DNA of 64,000 nucleotides from an uncultured Cytophagales bacterium (GTDB lineage: Bacteria; Bacteroidota; Bacteroidia; Cytophagales; Thermonemataceae). The stretch spans positions 1 to 64,000 of the forward strand of contig CALLAC010000001.1 of the NCBI GenBank assembly GCA_938002655.1, given 5' to 3'. Positions 8,741-16,763 of this stretch are shown here, in pieces. How positions within the stretch are numbered: position 1 is the first letter of the stretch; each line of letters opens with the position of its first letter. A program made the position numbers and the translations under genes. The notes under the pieces were generated by a model. The model had not been told where the DNA came from. It made no database searches and worked only from the letters and a program-made list of their open reading frames with translations.

Positions 8741-9775
8741 TTGAAAACCTTGAAAATCGGTTTTACTACTTGGCTGATACTTTTTGCCCTGCATCCGCTT
8801 TCAGCACAAATTGGAGGCAGGAACTCTTTTGAATTTTTAGATATTTCTGCTAATCCGCGTACAATGGGATTGGGAGGAGCAAATGTGAGTTTAGCTCAGG
8901 AAGATGTGAACATGTTTCTCAACAATCCTGCTGTACTCGATAGCTCAATGGCAGGTATTGCCTCACTGAATTATAGCCCTTTTTTTGGCAGAACGCCCCA
9001 TTTCTTGCTCACGTATGCCCATAATTTTGAAGGGAAAATAGGTTTGCTTGCGGCAGGTTTGCAGTATATTCGTTATGGTAAAATTCAAGAAACTGACGAG
9101 GTAGGTAATATCATAGGCGAATTTTTAGCCGCCGATTATGCCCTTACAATCGGTAAATCTTTTCGGGCAGATAATTTTCGGTTTGGAGTAAATTTGAAAT
9201 TAGTTGGCTCACAAATAGCTTCTTACAATGCCTTCGGTGTAGCCACTGATTTAGGGGTAAGTTTCAAACATCCTGAAAATGATTTTAGAGCAGGCCTAAT
9301 AATAACGAATTTGGGTGGTGTTTTCAAAAAATATTTGCCCAATTACCCTTTGCGAATGCCTTTTGATGCACGTTTGGGGGTATCTTTCAAACCCTATAAA
9401 ATGCCTTTCCGCTTTTCAGTTACGGCTTATCATTTATACCGTTGGGATATTGCATACAATGACCCCGCTTTTGCTACTACCACCGACCCCTTTACAGGGC
9501 AAACACAAACCAAGAAAATCAGCTTTGCTAACAACTTGTTTCGGCATTTTGTATTCGGAACCGAAATTATCTTCCACAAAAACTTTCACTTACGTTTGGG
9601 ATACAATCATTTACGCAACCAAGAGCTCAAATTTAAAGAAATAACGGCACTAGCAGGCTTTTCGGGAGGTTTGGCTTTCAGGGTAAAAGGTTATGAAGTC
9701 GCTTTTACAAGAGCAGGCTTTGCTCGCAAAGGGCTTACCTGCCTAGCTATTAGCAAAAATCTGAAAGAATGGTAA
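8741..9775 (+). CDS. porQ: type IX secretion system protein PorQ, TTG start
   Basis: The protein (344 aa from 8741) is a PorQ/UPF0164-type outer-membrane beta-barrel: 'NSFEFLDISANPRTMGLGGANVS' followed by 'NMFLNNPAVLD' and alternating barrel strands. PorQ attaches the T9SS shuttle at the cell surface. The reading frame has no ATG before the conserved domain. TTG at 8741 gives a normal signal peptide ('MKTLKIGFTTWLILFALHPLSAQ'); TTG at 8750 would also work. The track start at 8684 would place codons upstream of the predicted promoter. Classical T9SS partners (PorU, PorV, GldKLMN) are not in the window. Confidence 0.85.
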   Translation: MKTLKIGFTTWLILFALHPLSAQIGGRNSFEFLDISANPRTMGLGGANVSLAQEDVNMFLNNPAVLDSSMAGIASLNYSPFFGRTPHFLLTYAHNFEGKIGLLAAGLQYIRYGKIQETDEVGNIIGEFLAADYALTIGKSFRADNFRFGVNLKLVGSQIASYNAFGVATDLGVSFKHPENDFRAGLIITNLGGVFKKYLPNYPLRMPFDARLGVSFKPYKMPFRFSVTAYHLYRWDIAYNDPAFATTTDPFTGQTQTKKISFANNLFRHFVFGTEIIFHKNFHLRLGYNHLRNQELKFKEITALAGFSGGLAFRVKGYEVAFTRAGFARKGLTCLAISKNLKEW

Positions 9776-9805
9776 AAATACTGCACAATCATTTGCTTTT
9801 TCTTT

Positions 9806-10606
9806 ATGCTTGTAGATGCATATCAAATTTCAGAAATTATTCATTTAAAGCGTTTTCGAAACGATTTCTTGCACGAACCCGTTCATGCCAGCAGTTGGGA
9901 TATTTTTTATGTAGAAGAAGAAGAAAAACGCTTTCTGCACATTTTTAGCTATGGTGTTGTAGTTTTTGTAGGGTATGATGCCGTGAGCAAGAGCAATTTG
10001 TTAGAATTTATCAAGAAATATGCCGAAAACCTTGTCAATCTGGATGTTAACGATTATTTCACTCTTTTAGTAGATAAATCTTTACCCAAAGCCCTTGTAA
10101 AAAATGATTCTATCACCCTTCCGCAAATTCAGTTAGATGCTATTCGTATCATTACGCTCAATGTAGCACAATCGGTAGCAATGGATTACTACGAAATCAT
10201 AAGTCTTGAAATTCTCAATGCCAGTAAAGTTTATATTGACCAACTCGAACAATTTGGCAAGGTAAAAATCTCTAAACGCGATTTACTCAAATTTATTGGT
10301 AAAGTTAAAAACATCAAAAACAGCATTATTGATAACCTGTATATCCTTGATGACCCCAACATCGTTTGGGATAACGAAGCCTTGCAACGCCTTCACCGAC
10401 AGCTCAAAGATAATTTTGATATCAGTCCGCGTTTTCGCGATTTAGATTACCGATTGCGAATTGTAGAAGAAAACTTAGTTTTACTTACCGATTTGCTCCA
10501 ACACCGCGAAAGTTCTCGTCTCGAATGGATTATCATCATACTGATTTTGGTAGAAGTTTTGAATGTATTTTTCAGTGAATGGCTTCGCAAATTATGGTCG
10601 CACTAA
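9806..10606 (+). CDS. RMD1-family (DUF155) membrane-anchored protein
   Basis: The 266-aa protein carries the DUF155/RMD1 core: 'FLHIFSYGVVVFVGYD' near residue 50, then a long helical region, and a single C-terminal membrane span ('WIIIILILVEVLNVFF', ~240-256). This is the layout of yeast Rmd1 and human RMND1, which sit on the mitochondrial inner membrane; the bacterial role is not established. It begins 30 bases after porQ and ends 18 bases before purD, so it may be co-transcribed with either. Confidence 0.85.
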   Translation: MLVDAYQISEIIHLKRFRNDFLHEPVHASSWDIFYVEEEEKRFLHIFSYGVVVFVGYDAVSKSNLLEFIKKYAENLVNLDVNDYFTLLVDKSLPKALVKNDSITLPQIQLDAIRIITLNVAQSVAMDYYEIISLEILNASKVYIDQLEQFGKVKISKRDLLKFIGKVKNIKNSIIDNLYILDDPNIVWDNEALQRLHRQLKDNFDISPRFRDLDYRLRIVEENLVLLTDLLQHRESSRLEWIIIILILVEVLNVFFSEWLRKLWSH

Positions 10607-10624
10607 AAAACTATGTACGTTTGT

Positions 10625-11899
10625 ATGAATATTTTACTTTTAGGTTCAGGAGGCAGAGAACATGCTTTTGCTTGGAAAATTACACAAAGTCCTCTTTGTG
10701 AGAAGTTGTTTGTTGCTACAGGCAATGCAGGTACCGCCCAAATTGCTGAAAATGTGCCTATCAAGCCCACAGATTTTCCTGCTTTGGCTTCTTTTTGCAG
10801 AGAAAAAAATATACAAATGCTTGTAGTTGGCAATGAAGAACCATTAGTTGCAGGCATTTGGGATTTTTTCAAACAACAAAAAGATTTAACACATATCCAC
10901 CTGATTGCCCCTTCAAAAGAAGGAGCAAGGTTGGAAGGAAGTAAAAATTTTGCCAAGCAACTGATGTTTGAATATCAAATTCCAACAGCAAGTTATCATT
11001 CTTTTGGGGTAGAGGATTTTGAGAAAGCCATTACATACATTTACAACCATTCTTTACCCATTGTACTCAAAGCCGATGGGCTTGCCGCAGGCAAAGGTGT
11101 ACTGATTTGCCCCACGTATAGCCAAGCCGAAAAAGCTCTGAAAGAAATGCTATTGGATAAAAAATTTGGCAAGGCAAGCGAAAAAATCGTAATTGAGCAA
11201 TTTTTAGAAGGTACTGAACTTTCAGTTTTTGTACTGACAGACGGCAAAAACTATAAAATTCTGCCCGAAGCCAAAGACTACAAACGTATAGGCGAAAAAG
11301 ATACAGGCTTGAATACAGGCGGAATGGGAGCTGTTTCTCCTGTTCCTTTTGCTGATACGGCTTTCATGCAAAAAGTAGAACAGAAAATCATTATACCTAC
11401 CTTGCAGGCTTTGCAGAAAAAAAATATTGCTTATGTTGGATTTTTGTTTATTGGCTTGATGAAAGTGGGAAATGAGCCCTATGTAATTGAATTTAACTGC
11501 CGAATGGGTGACCCTGAAACACAAGTGGTTCTCCCAAGAATTGAAAACGACCTTGTAGAACTGCTCTTGGCTACTGCTACCCAAAAACTTGATACAATAG
11601 AGCTGAAAATAAAGCCTGAAACCGCAGTTACAACAATTGTAGTATCGGCAGGCTATCCTGAAACTTACGAAATAGGTAAGGAGATTAAGCATTTAGAAAA
11701 AGTTGAAAATGCTCTTATTTTCCATGCAGGTACCAAACTAGAAAACAACCAACTTCTTACAAATGGTGGTAGGGTAATGGCTTTCACTGTTCTTGCTAAA
11801 ACTTTACCCGAAGCCATTGAAAAATCTCAAAAAGCCGCCGAGTCTGTTTTCTTTGAAAACAAATATTTTCGCAGAGATATTGGGAAAGATTTGTTCTAA
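10625..11899 (+). CDS. purD: phosphoribosylamine--glycine ligase
   Basis: The 424-aa GAR synthetase joins glycine to phosphoribosylamine in purine synthesis, using ATP. It shows 'MNILLLGSGGREHAFAWKI' at the start, the ATP-grasp Gly-loop 'VLKADGLAAGKGV', 'DTGLNTGGMGAVSPVP' and 'EFNCRMGDPETQ', all in family order. I choose ATG 10625; another ATG at 10613 adds only four residues. No other pur genes are adjacent. A Spy-like gene follows after 75 bases. Confidence 0.97.
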   Translation: MNILLLGSGGREHAFAWKITQSPLCEKLFVATGNAGTAQIAENVPIKPTDFPALASFCREKNIQMLVVGNEEPLVAGIWDFFKQQKDLTHIHLIAPSKEGARLEGSKNFAKQLMFEYQIPTASYHSFGVEDFEKAITYIYNHSLPIVLKADGLAAGKGVLICPTYSQAEKALKEMLLDKKFGKASEKIVIEQFLEGTELSVFVLTDGKNYKILPEAKDYKRIGEKDTGLNTGGMGAVSPVPFADTAFMQKVEQKIIIPTLQALQKKNIAYVGFLFIGLMKVGNEPYVIEFNCRMGDPETQVVLPRIENDLVELLLATATQKLDTIELKIKPETAVTTIVVSAGYPETYEIGKEIKHLEKVENALIFHAGTKLENNQLLTNGGRVMAFTVLAKTLPEAIEKSQKAAESVFFENKYFRRDIGKDLF

Positions 11900-11973
11900 A
11901 AAAATATCGGTTTGTTTAAACTTTTGCTGTCTGTGTGTGTCAAAGCAATACATTTACCAAACATCTAAATTCT

Positions 11974-12495
11974 ATGAAAAAGAAAATTTTCAGCCTGTTT
12001 CTTATATCCTTTGCCTTTTTGTTTTTGGCAGAAGCTCAAAGAGGTCCAATGCATCAAAGAAAAATAAGAGACCCCAAAACTCCCGAGCAGAGGGCTACAG
12101 CTATCACCAACCGACTTACCAAGCGTTTGGGACTTAATGGCGAGCAAAAGCAACAAATTTATAAAGTAAATGTACAAACTGCCCAAAAGATAGATGAACT
12201 GCGTACCGAAGCCAAAGCCAAACGTGAAAGAGGTGAAAAACCTGAAAAAGGTTTTTATGCCAAACAAATCAGAGAATTAAATCAGCAAAGAGACCAAAGC
12301 ATTTTGGCCGTACTCAGTGCCGAACAAAAAACTGAATACGAAAAGCTTAAAACAGAACAAAAAGAGCGTATGAGAAAAAGAATAGAAAAACGCCAAAAGT
12401 TTCGTAAAAAAATGAATAAGCAAGATACAGGCTTTCTTGAAAATGATGACGATTTTGAAAACATGTTGCTTGACGAAGCCGAAGACGAAATTTAG
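11974..12495 (+). CDS. Spy/CpxP-like helical periplasmic protein
   Basis: The 173-aa product has a signal peptide ('KKKIFSLFLISFAFLFLAEAQ') and then a helical, Lys/Arg/Gln/Glu-rich body with the Bacteroidota pattern 'TPEQRATAITNRLTKRLGLNGEQKQQIYKV' and, later, 'ILAVLSAEQKTEYEKLK'. These two helix-pair elements resemble the LTxxQ repeats of Spy/CpxP chaperones. The C-terminal 60 residues are strongly basic and end in an acidic tail. Start is ATG 11974. A bidirectional terminator follows. A chaperone or stress role is inference from the fold only. Confidence 0.75.
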   Translation: MKKKIFSLFLISFAFLFLAEAQRGPMHQRKIRDPKTPEQRATAITNRLTKRLGLNGEQKQQIYKVNVQTAQKIDELRTEAKAKRERGEKPEKGFYAKQIRELNQQRDQSILAVLSAEQKTEYEKLKTEQKERMRKRIEKRQKFRKKMNKQDTGFLENDDDFENMLLDEAEDEI

Positions 12496-12510
12496 AAACT
12501 TACTGCAATC

Positions 12511-12550
12511 AAGAAAGTGCCCTCCATTAGGTTGAAGGGCATCTTTCTTT
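12511..12550. terminator. bidirectional intrinsic terminator
   Basis: An inverted repeat (AAGAAAGTGCCCT / AGGGCATCTTTCTT, one bulged base) ends the forward Spy-like gene and the reverse 63-aa gene. The pyrimidine-rich arm gives a U-rich tail in both directions. Confidence 0.75.
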
Positions 12551-12571
12551 ACAAATTAAAAAAACAGCAAT

Positions 12572-12763
12572 TTATGCTTTACTTACAGAACAAGCTACTG
12601 CTTTATCGTTATCTCTCTCTTCAATGGATGTACCACAATGTTTATCGTCTAAATCGGGGCGAGTTTCTACGATAAAGGCTTCGCTATACGCTTGGTTTTG
12701 CACCATCACATCTATACCGAGCCAAATTGTAGGGCATTTGTTGGATTTGATTAAGTTTTCCAT
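12572..12763 (-). CDS. 63-aa protein of unknown function
   Basis: An ATG-started ORF of 63 codons on the reverse strand, ending 22 bases from a bidirectional terminator. The product has no signal peptide and no membrane span. It contains three Cys (in 'SNKCPTIW', 'DDKHCGTS' and 'AVACSVSK') and is acidic in the middle. I do not recognise the family. Support for a real gene is the good start, the shared terminator downstream and its isolation from any other frame that could explain it. It could be a small regulatory or peptide-precursor gene, but nothing nearby shows modification enzymes. Confidence 0.5.
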   Translation of the reverse strand: MENLIKSNKCPTIWLGIDVMVQNQAYSEAFIVETRPDLDDKHCGTSIEERDNDKAVACSVSKA

Positions 12764-12787
12764 AGCGGTAACATTTAAGGGTGAAAC

Positions 12788-12816
12788 AAAAAAACCTGAA
12801 CTTTAAGTGGTTCAGG
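12788..12816 (-). terminator. reverse-strand intrinsic terminator between two tiny ORFs
   Basis: On the reverse strand CCTGAAC-8-GTTCAGG is followed directly by TTTTTTT (plus-strand A-run at 12788-12794). It lies upstream of the 63-aa gene and downstream of a 33-codon ORF, the only reverse-strand candidate whose transcript it could end. It might alternatively attenuate transcription into the 63-aa gene. Confidence 0.7.
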
Positions 12817-12853
12817 CTTGCTTTTGTGAGTAAAGGTTTTTATTCCAAGTACA

Positions 12854-12955
12854 TCAGCAGTTTCCTGAACCAAAAGGTGAGCCAAAAGGCATAAACACCT
12901 CACGTTTTGAAGTCTTGTAAATACTTTTGGCAATATGATTACAGCGTTTTAGCAT
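12854..12955 (-). CDS. 33-aa ORF (below track cutoff) with its own terminator
   Basis: Reading the reverse strand from ATG at 12955 gives a 33-residue basic peptide beginning 'MLKRCNHIAKSIYK' and ending 'MPFGSPFGSGNC' before a TGA. A textbook terminator lies about 40 bases downstream. No sequence similarity comes to mind. The N-terminal two thirds is basic and the C-terminal third is Gly/Ser/Pro/Phe with a last Cys, an arrangement that would suit a leader plus small product, but there is no processing gene nearby. It could equally be a non-coding RNA. Low confidence as a protein. Confidence 0.3.
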   Translation of the reverse strand: MLKRCNHIAKSIYKTSKREVFMPFGSPFGSGNC

Positions 12956-13057
12956 TTGTTTCATTTTTTGGGCAATTTTGTAAATTTTATTTCAAAAAAA
13001 CAAATTTTTTACAAATTTTTTTTGCAAAAAAGCTCTATTTTTGTAAAAACAAACATT

Positions 13058-13960
13058 ATGCCAAACACTTGGAATTACTTAGATATTCTGGAAGCAGAAG
13101 CCATTCATATAATCAGAGAAGTAGCAGGACAATTTCAAAAACCAGCATTACTTTTTTCAGGAGGTAAAGATTCTATTACTTTGGTTCATCTGATACAAAA
13201 GGCTTTTTACCCTATGCCTTTTCCTTTCCCGCTTGTACATATAGATACAGGGCATAATTTCCCTGAAACCATTGTTTTTCGTGATAATTTGGTTAAAAAT
13301 ATTGGTGCAAAACTGATTGTAGGCTATGTTCAGGATTCTATTGATAGAGGCACAGTTGTAGAAAAAAAAGGAAAAGGAGCAAGTCGAAACACATTGCAAA
13401 GTATTACTTTGCTCGAAACCATTGAAAAATATGAATTAGATGCTTGTATAGGTGGTGCCAGACGCGACGAAGAAAAAGCCCGTGCCAAGGAGAGAGTTTT
13501 TTCGTTTCGTGACGAGTTCGGACAATGGAACCCCAGAAACCAGCGTCCTGAATTGTGGAATATTTACAACGGCAAACTCCACAAAGGCGAAAATATGCGT
13601 GTTTTCCCTTTGAGCAACTGGACAGAATTAGACGTTTGGCGGTATATTTTACGAGAAAATATCGCTTTGCCCTCGTTGTATTTTGCCCATAAACGCAAGT
13701 GCATCATTAGAGGTTCGCAAATTTTGCCTTATGCCGATTTTATTTTTACTGATAATGACGACATTTTGGCAGAAAAAAACGTCAGATTTCGTACCGTAGG
13801 CGATATGACCTGCACCGCTGCTATTGAAAGCAATGCTGATACTATTGAAAAAGTTATTGCAGAAATTGAAAGTCTTGCCATTTCGGAAAGAGGCTTGCGT
13901 ATGGACGATAAAATTTCGGAAACCGCCATGGAAGACAGAAAAAAAGAAGGGTATTTCTAA
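13058..13960 (+). CDS. cysD: sulfate adenylyltransferase small subunit (CysD-like)
   Basis: The 300-aa protein has the ATP-pyrophosphatase PP-loop 'LLFSGGKDSITLVHL', then 'FPFPLVHIDTGHNFPE' and 'CIGGARRDEEKARAKER', which are CysD marks, and the 'GDMTCTAAIESNADTIEKVIAEI' C-terminus. CysD works with the GTPase CysN to make APS from sulfate and ATP. Start is ATG 13058, with a TATTTTTG box 15-22 bases upstream. Unusually no cysN, cysC or cysH follows; the next gene is convergent. Another PP-loop family member is possible but the CysD match is good along the whole length. Confidence 0.9.
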   Translation: MPNTWNYLDILEAEAIHIIREVAGQFQKPALLFSGGKDSITLVHLIQKAFYPMPFPFPLVHIDTGHNFPETIVFRDNLVKNIGAKLIVGYVQDSIDRGTVVEKKGKGASRNTLQSITLLETIEKYELDACIGGARRDEEKARAKERVFSFRDEFGQWNPRNQRPELWNIYNGKLHKGENMRVFPLSNWTELDVWRYILRENIALPSLYFAHKRKCIIRGSQILPYADFIFTDNDDILAEKNVRFRTVGDMTCTAAIESNADTIEKVIAEIESLAISERGLRMDDKISETAMEDRKKEGYF

Positions 13961-13964
13961 AAAC

Positions 13965-15146
13965 TCAAATTCTTTCTGCCCAAATGATTGTTTTTTTGTT
14001 GCTAACAAGAGTAGTGGCTATCAAAAAATCTTTTCCTCCCTCTTTGAGTTTGTATTTTTTACAAATTTCAGACACCGAAAGCGGGTAGTTTCGGGTAATG
14101 ATATTAAAAGCTGAACCAATTTCTGGTAGTTCTTTCTGCGGATTTTGCAAAATTTTTTTTATTCTATAAACCCTACCCGAAAAATTTTCCAATAATTCGC
14201 CTTGTGTGTATAGATGCGAGTTGCTGTGTAGTTTGTATAAGTTGAATTTTTCTGCTATGCTCCTGAAAAATCCTGCTTTGAGAATAGAACTATTAGGCTC
14301 ATACAAATATTCTTGTACCAAAGGGGCTAAATGGACTTTGGCTTTACTTTCTTTGGCAAAAGTACTTGTAAAAATCTGTGAGTTATTTTCAAGCAAATTG
14401 TAAGTATGAATGGGAATGTTTTGCCATTCGGGGCAAAAGTTTTTTTCTAAAAGATACAGCACTTCTTTGCACTCGTTCTGAACGCTTACTACATAAACAC
14501 CTGCCACATTAGGCAAAATTTTTAGAGCCTCTTTTATTTCAAACATAGGTGAGGTTTTGAGCAAAATTTTTTCTGTTTTATTAAAAAGTAGTGGCAGAAG
14601 TTCTAAAATGTTGGGTTCGGTTTCGGTAATTTGGGCAATGGATTTCCCTTGTGAATTTCGGCGAGCAGGGTCTAAATAAATATAATCAACAACTTCGGGA
14701 AAGTTTTGTAAGAAATGTTGAGCTTCTGCATTGTGTAGGGAAATATTTTTTATTCCCATGACTTCAAAATTGTACTTGGCAATTCGAAACAATTCAGGAT
14801 TTTTTTCTACATACCAGACTTTTTTAAATTGTTGAGCAAAAGCCCAAGTATCTACACCCAATCCGCCCGTGAGGTCAAGAATACTATTACCCGAAAGCAA
14901 TTGAGCTTTGAAAAAAGCCGTTTTCTCGGAAGAACTTTGCTCTAAATTTAGAGACGAAGGTAATAACAAGGTATCGTTTTCGTGCCAACGAGGGAGTTTG
15001 TTTTGGATTTTTTTTCTGCCCTCAATTTGTTGAATTATCCATTTACGCAAGAAGGTTGGGTATTTCTGCAAAGCAAAAGGCAGTTCTGAAAGAGGGACAT
15101 TTAAGTATTTTTTGAGTAATGTTTGAAGCTCGCTGAAATTTTGCAT
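13965..15146 (-). CDS. THUMP-like class I SAM-dependent methyltransferase
   Basis: The 393-aa protein has an N-terminal helical segment, then a Rossmann methyltransferase core: motif I 'ILDLTGGLGVDTWAFA', acidic end of strand 2 'VWYVEKNPELF', and motif IV 'VVDYIYLDPARRN' where DPAR is the family hallmark. The C-terminal third matches the THUMP-like/ferredoxin-like domain of this Bacteroidota family (Porphyromonas PG_1098 type). An RNA substrate is likely but not known. It starts at ATG 15146, and ends four bases from the convergent cysD stop. Confidence 0.85.
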   Translation of the reverse strand: MQNFSELQTLLKKYLNVPLSELPFALQKYPTFLRKWIIQQIEGRKKIQNKLPRWHENDTLLLPSSLNLEQSSSEKTAFFKAQLLSGNSILDLTGGLGVDTWAFAQQFKKVWYVEKNPELFRIAKYNFEVMGIKNISLHNAEAQHFLQNFPEVVDYIYLDPARRNSQGKSIAQITETEPNILELLPLLFNKTEKILLKTSPMFEIKEALKILPNVAGVYVVSVQNECKEVLYLLEKNFCPEWQNIPIHTYNLLENNSQIFTSTFAKESKAKVHLAPLVQEYLYEPNSSILKAGFFRSIAEKFNLYKLHSNSHLYTQGELLENFSGRVYRIKKILQNPQKELPEIGSAFNIITRNYPLSVSEICKKYKLKEGGKDFLIATTLVSNKKTIIWAERI

Positions 15147-15161
15147 AAGTTTTTACAAGAA

Positions 15162-15185
15162 AAAACCTTCAAGTTTGAAGGTTTT
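15162..15185 (-). terminator. terminator of the Cys/Lys-rich peptide gene
   Basis: AAAACCTTCAA-GT-TTGAAGGTTTT is a perfect 11-bp stem; on the reverse strand it is followed by TTTT. It lies 9 bases after the stop of the 15194-15469 gene and just upstream of the methyltransferase. Confidence 0.75.
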
Positions 15186-15193
15186 CTGAGTTT

Positions 15194-15469
15194 TTACTGC
15201 ACTTTTTTGCTTGAGCAGCAACTGCTTTTCTTTTCGGAGGTGGTAGTAGAGCAAGATTTTCCATCTTTGTTTTCGGTAGTAGTAGCAGAAGCGTCTTTTT
15301 TCTTTTCGGCACTACATGATGATTGGCTTTCTGTTGTGCAACAAGAACCTTTTTTCTTTTTCTTTTTCTTGAAGATAAATTCGGTGTTTTCGGCACTGTT
15401 GAACATTGAGGCTACTACTGTTCCACTTACCAAAGCGAAAAGCGACAGAGCAAATACGAATTTTTTCAT
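15194..15469 (-). CDS. secreted low-complexity Cys/Ser/Lys-rich peptide
   Basis: The 91-aa product has a signal peptide ('KKFVFALSLFALVSGTVVA') and a mature part with a K7 run ('FIFKKKKKKKGSCC') followed by three loose repeats of Cys-Ser/Thr clusters separated by Lys-rich stretches ('GSCCTTESQSSCS', 'GKSCSTTTS', 'KKSSCCSSKK'). Seven Cys in ~50 residues suggest metal binding or disulfide/thiol chemistry in the periplasm; the family is not one I can name. Small secreted Lys/Cys-rich proteins of this sort occur in Bacteroidota. It has its own terminator. Confidence 0.65.
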   Translation of the reverse strand: MKKFVFALSLFALVSGTVVASMFNSAENTEFIFKKKKKKKGSCCTTESQSSCSAEKKKDASATTTENKDGKSCSTTTSEKKSSCCSSKKVQ

Positions 15470-15564
15470 AAGCGTACATTTTTTTAAAAAACGAAAAATT
15501 CGCTGTAAAAGTTCAAAATTTTCATAATTTTTTTATCGTACTTGTTGGGTTTGAAAATATTGTT

Positions 15565-16761
15565 TCAGATGATATTTTTGCTTTTGAGCTTTTCAATTTC
15601 GGAGGCAGAAAAGCCTATGTTTTGCAAAATATTTTCGGTATCTGCACCCATTTCGGGAGCTATATTTTGAGGAAAGGCAGGGGTTAGAGAAAATTTAATC
15701 GGAAAACCCAGAGAAAGAATTTCACCAATCTTGGGGTGTTGCATTTTTACGAACATATGGCGTTCTTGCAAGTGCTTATCTTGCTGAACCTCGTCTATTT
15801 CATACACAGGGCTGATGAGTAAATCGTGCTCTTGGCTCAATTTAAGCCAGTATTCTCTTTCTTGTGAAAGAAAGAAGGCTTGTAAAGCGGCTTTGTTCTT
15901 TTGCATTTGTTCTGATTCTTGGGGCATTGCAAAGCCTAAAAAATCAGGTTTTTGAACTATGTTGCAAAACTTTATCCAAAATTTGGGTTCTAATGCGGCA
16001 ATAGAGATATACTTTCCATCTTTACACATATAGACGTTGTAGTTGGGGAAAGCACCTGAGAGAGGTGTTTCGCCACGTTTTTGAGCTTGCCTTGTAGCTT
16101 GATAATGCGTGAAAGGGACTATGAGAAGCGGCATAACGCCTTCGGTCATTGAGATATCTACATGTTGCCCTTTGTGTGTATGGTTGCGAGCCTGCAAAGC
16201 GGCAAGTGTTCCGATAATTGCCATATAAGAGCCTCCTGCAATATCAGCAAGTTGTACAGCAGGAAGGGCGGGGGCTTTGCCTGCTTCACCAATCAAACCT
16301 AAAATACCCGAATAGCTTAAATAGTTGAGGTCGTGTCCTGCTAAATGGCTATAAGAGCCTGTTTGTCCGTAGCCTGTGATAGAAACGTAAATGATTTTTT
16401 CATTTATTTTTTGGGCTTGGCTGTAGCCTATAGCTAATTTATCCAAATATCCTGGGCGAAACTGCTCTACTACTACATCGGCAGTTTGCACAAGTTTCCA
16501 AAAAATCTCTCTGCCTTCGGGTTGGGTATAATCTAAGGTTAGGCTTTTTTTGGAGCGATTAAAAGCCAAGTAATTTGCTGAAAATTCTTTTCCTTCGGCT
16601 TCATAGACAGGGGGAAAGTTGCGTACATAGTCGGGCTGTGCAGGATTTTCGATTTTAATGACTTCTGCCCCCATATCAGCCATAAGCATAGTAGCCAGCG
16701 GACCAGGCAAGAGCCTGCTCAAATCTAAAATTCTAATGCCCTGTAACGGTCTTTTTTCCAT
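15565..16761 (-). CDS. CaiB/BaiF-family CoA-transferase (or alpha-methylacyl-CoA racemase)
   Basis: The 398-aa protein is a class III CoA-transferase: 'GIRILDLSRLLPGPLATMLMADMGAEVIKIE' at the N-terminus, 'NRSKKSLTLDY', and the catalytic Asp in 'LAGHDLNYLSYSGIL'. The family moves CoA between acids, or racemises 2-methylacyl-CoA; which applies cannot be told from the sequence. ATG 16761 leaves two bases after the upstream gene's stop; the track's GTG start would overlap it. The pairing with a YCF48-like gene has no obvious functional logic. Confidence 0.9.
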   Translation of the reverse strand: MEKRPLQGIRILDLSRLLPGPLATMLMADMGAEVIKIENPAQPDYVRNFPPVYEAEGKEFSANYLAFNRSKKSLTLDYTQPEGREIFWKLVQTADVVVEQFRPGYLDKLAIGYSQAQKINEKIIYVSITGYGQTGSYSHLAGHDLNYLSYSGILGLIGEAGKAPALPAVQLADIAGGSYMAIIGTLAALQARNHTHKGQHVDISMTEGVMPLLIVPFTHYQATRQAQKRGETPLSGAFPNYNVYMCKDGKYISIAALEPKFWIKFCNIVQKPDFLGFAMPQESEQMQKNKAALQAFFLSQEREYWLKLSQEHDLLISPVYEIDEVQQDKHLQERHMFVKMQHPKIGEILSLGFPIKFSLTPAFPQNIAPEMGADTENILQNIGFSASEIEKLKSKNII

Positions 16762-16763
16762 GA

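Noticed and set aside
11222-11692. Reverse ORF of 156 codons
   Set aside because: It is a shadow of purD.
12624-12806. Forward ORF of 60 codons opposite the 63-aa gene
   Set aside because: It crosses the reverse-strand terminator and has no promoter; the reverse frame is better supported.
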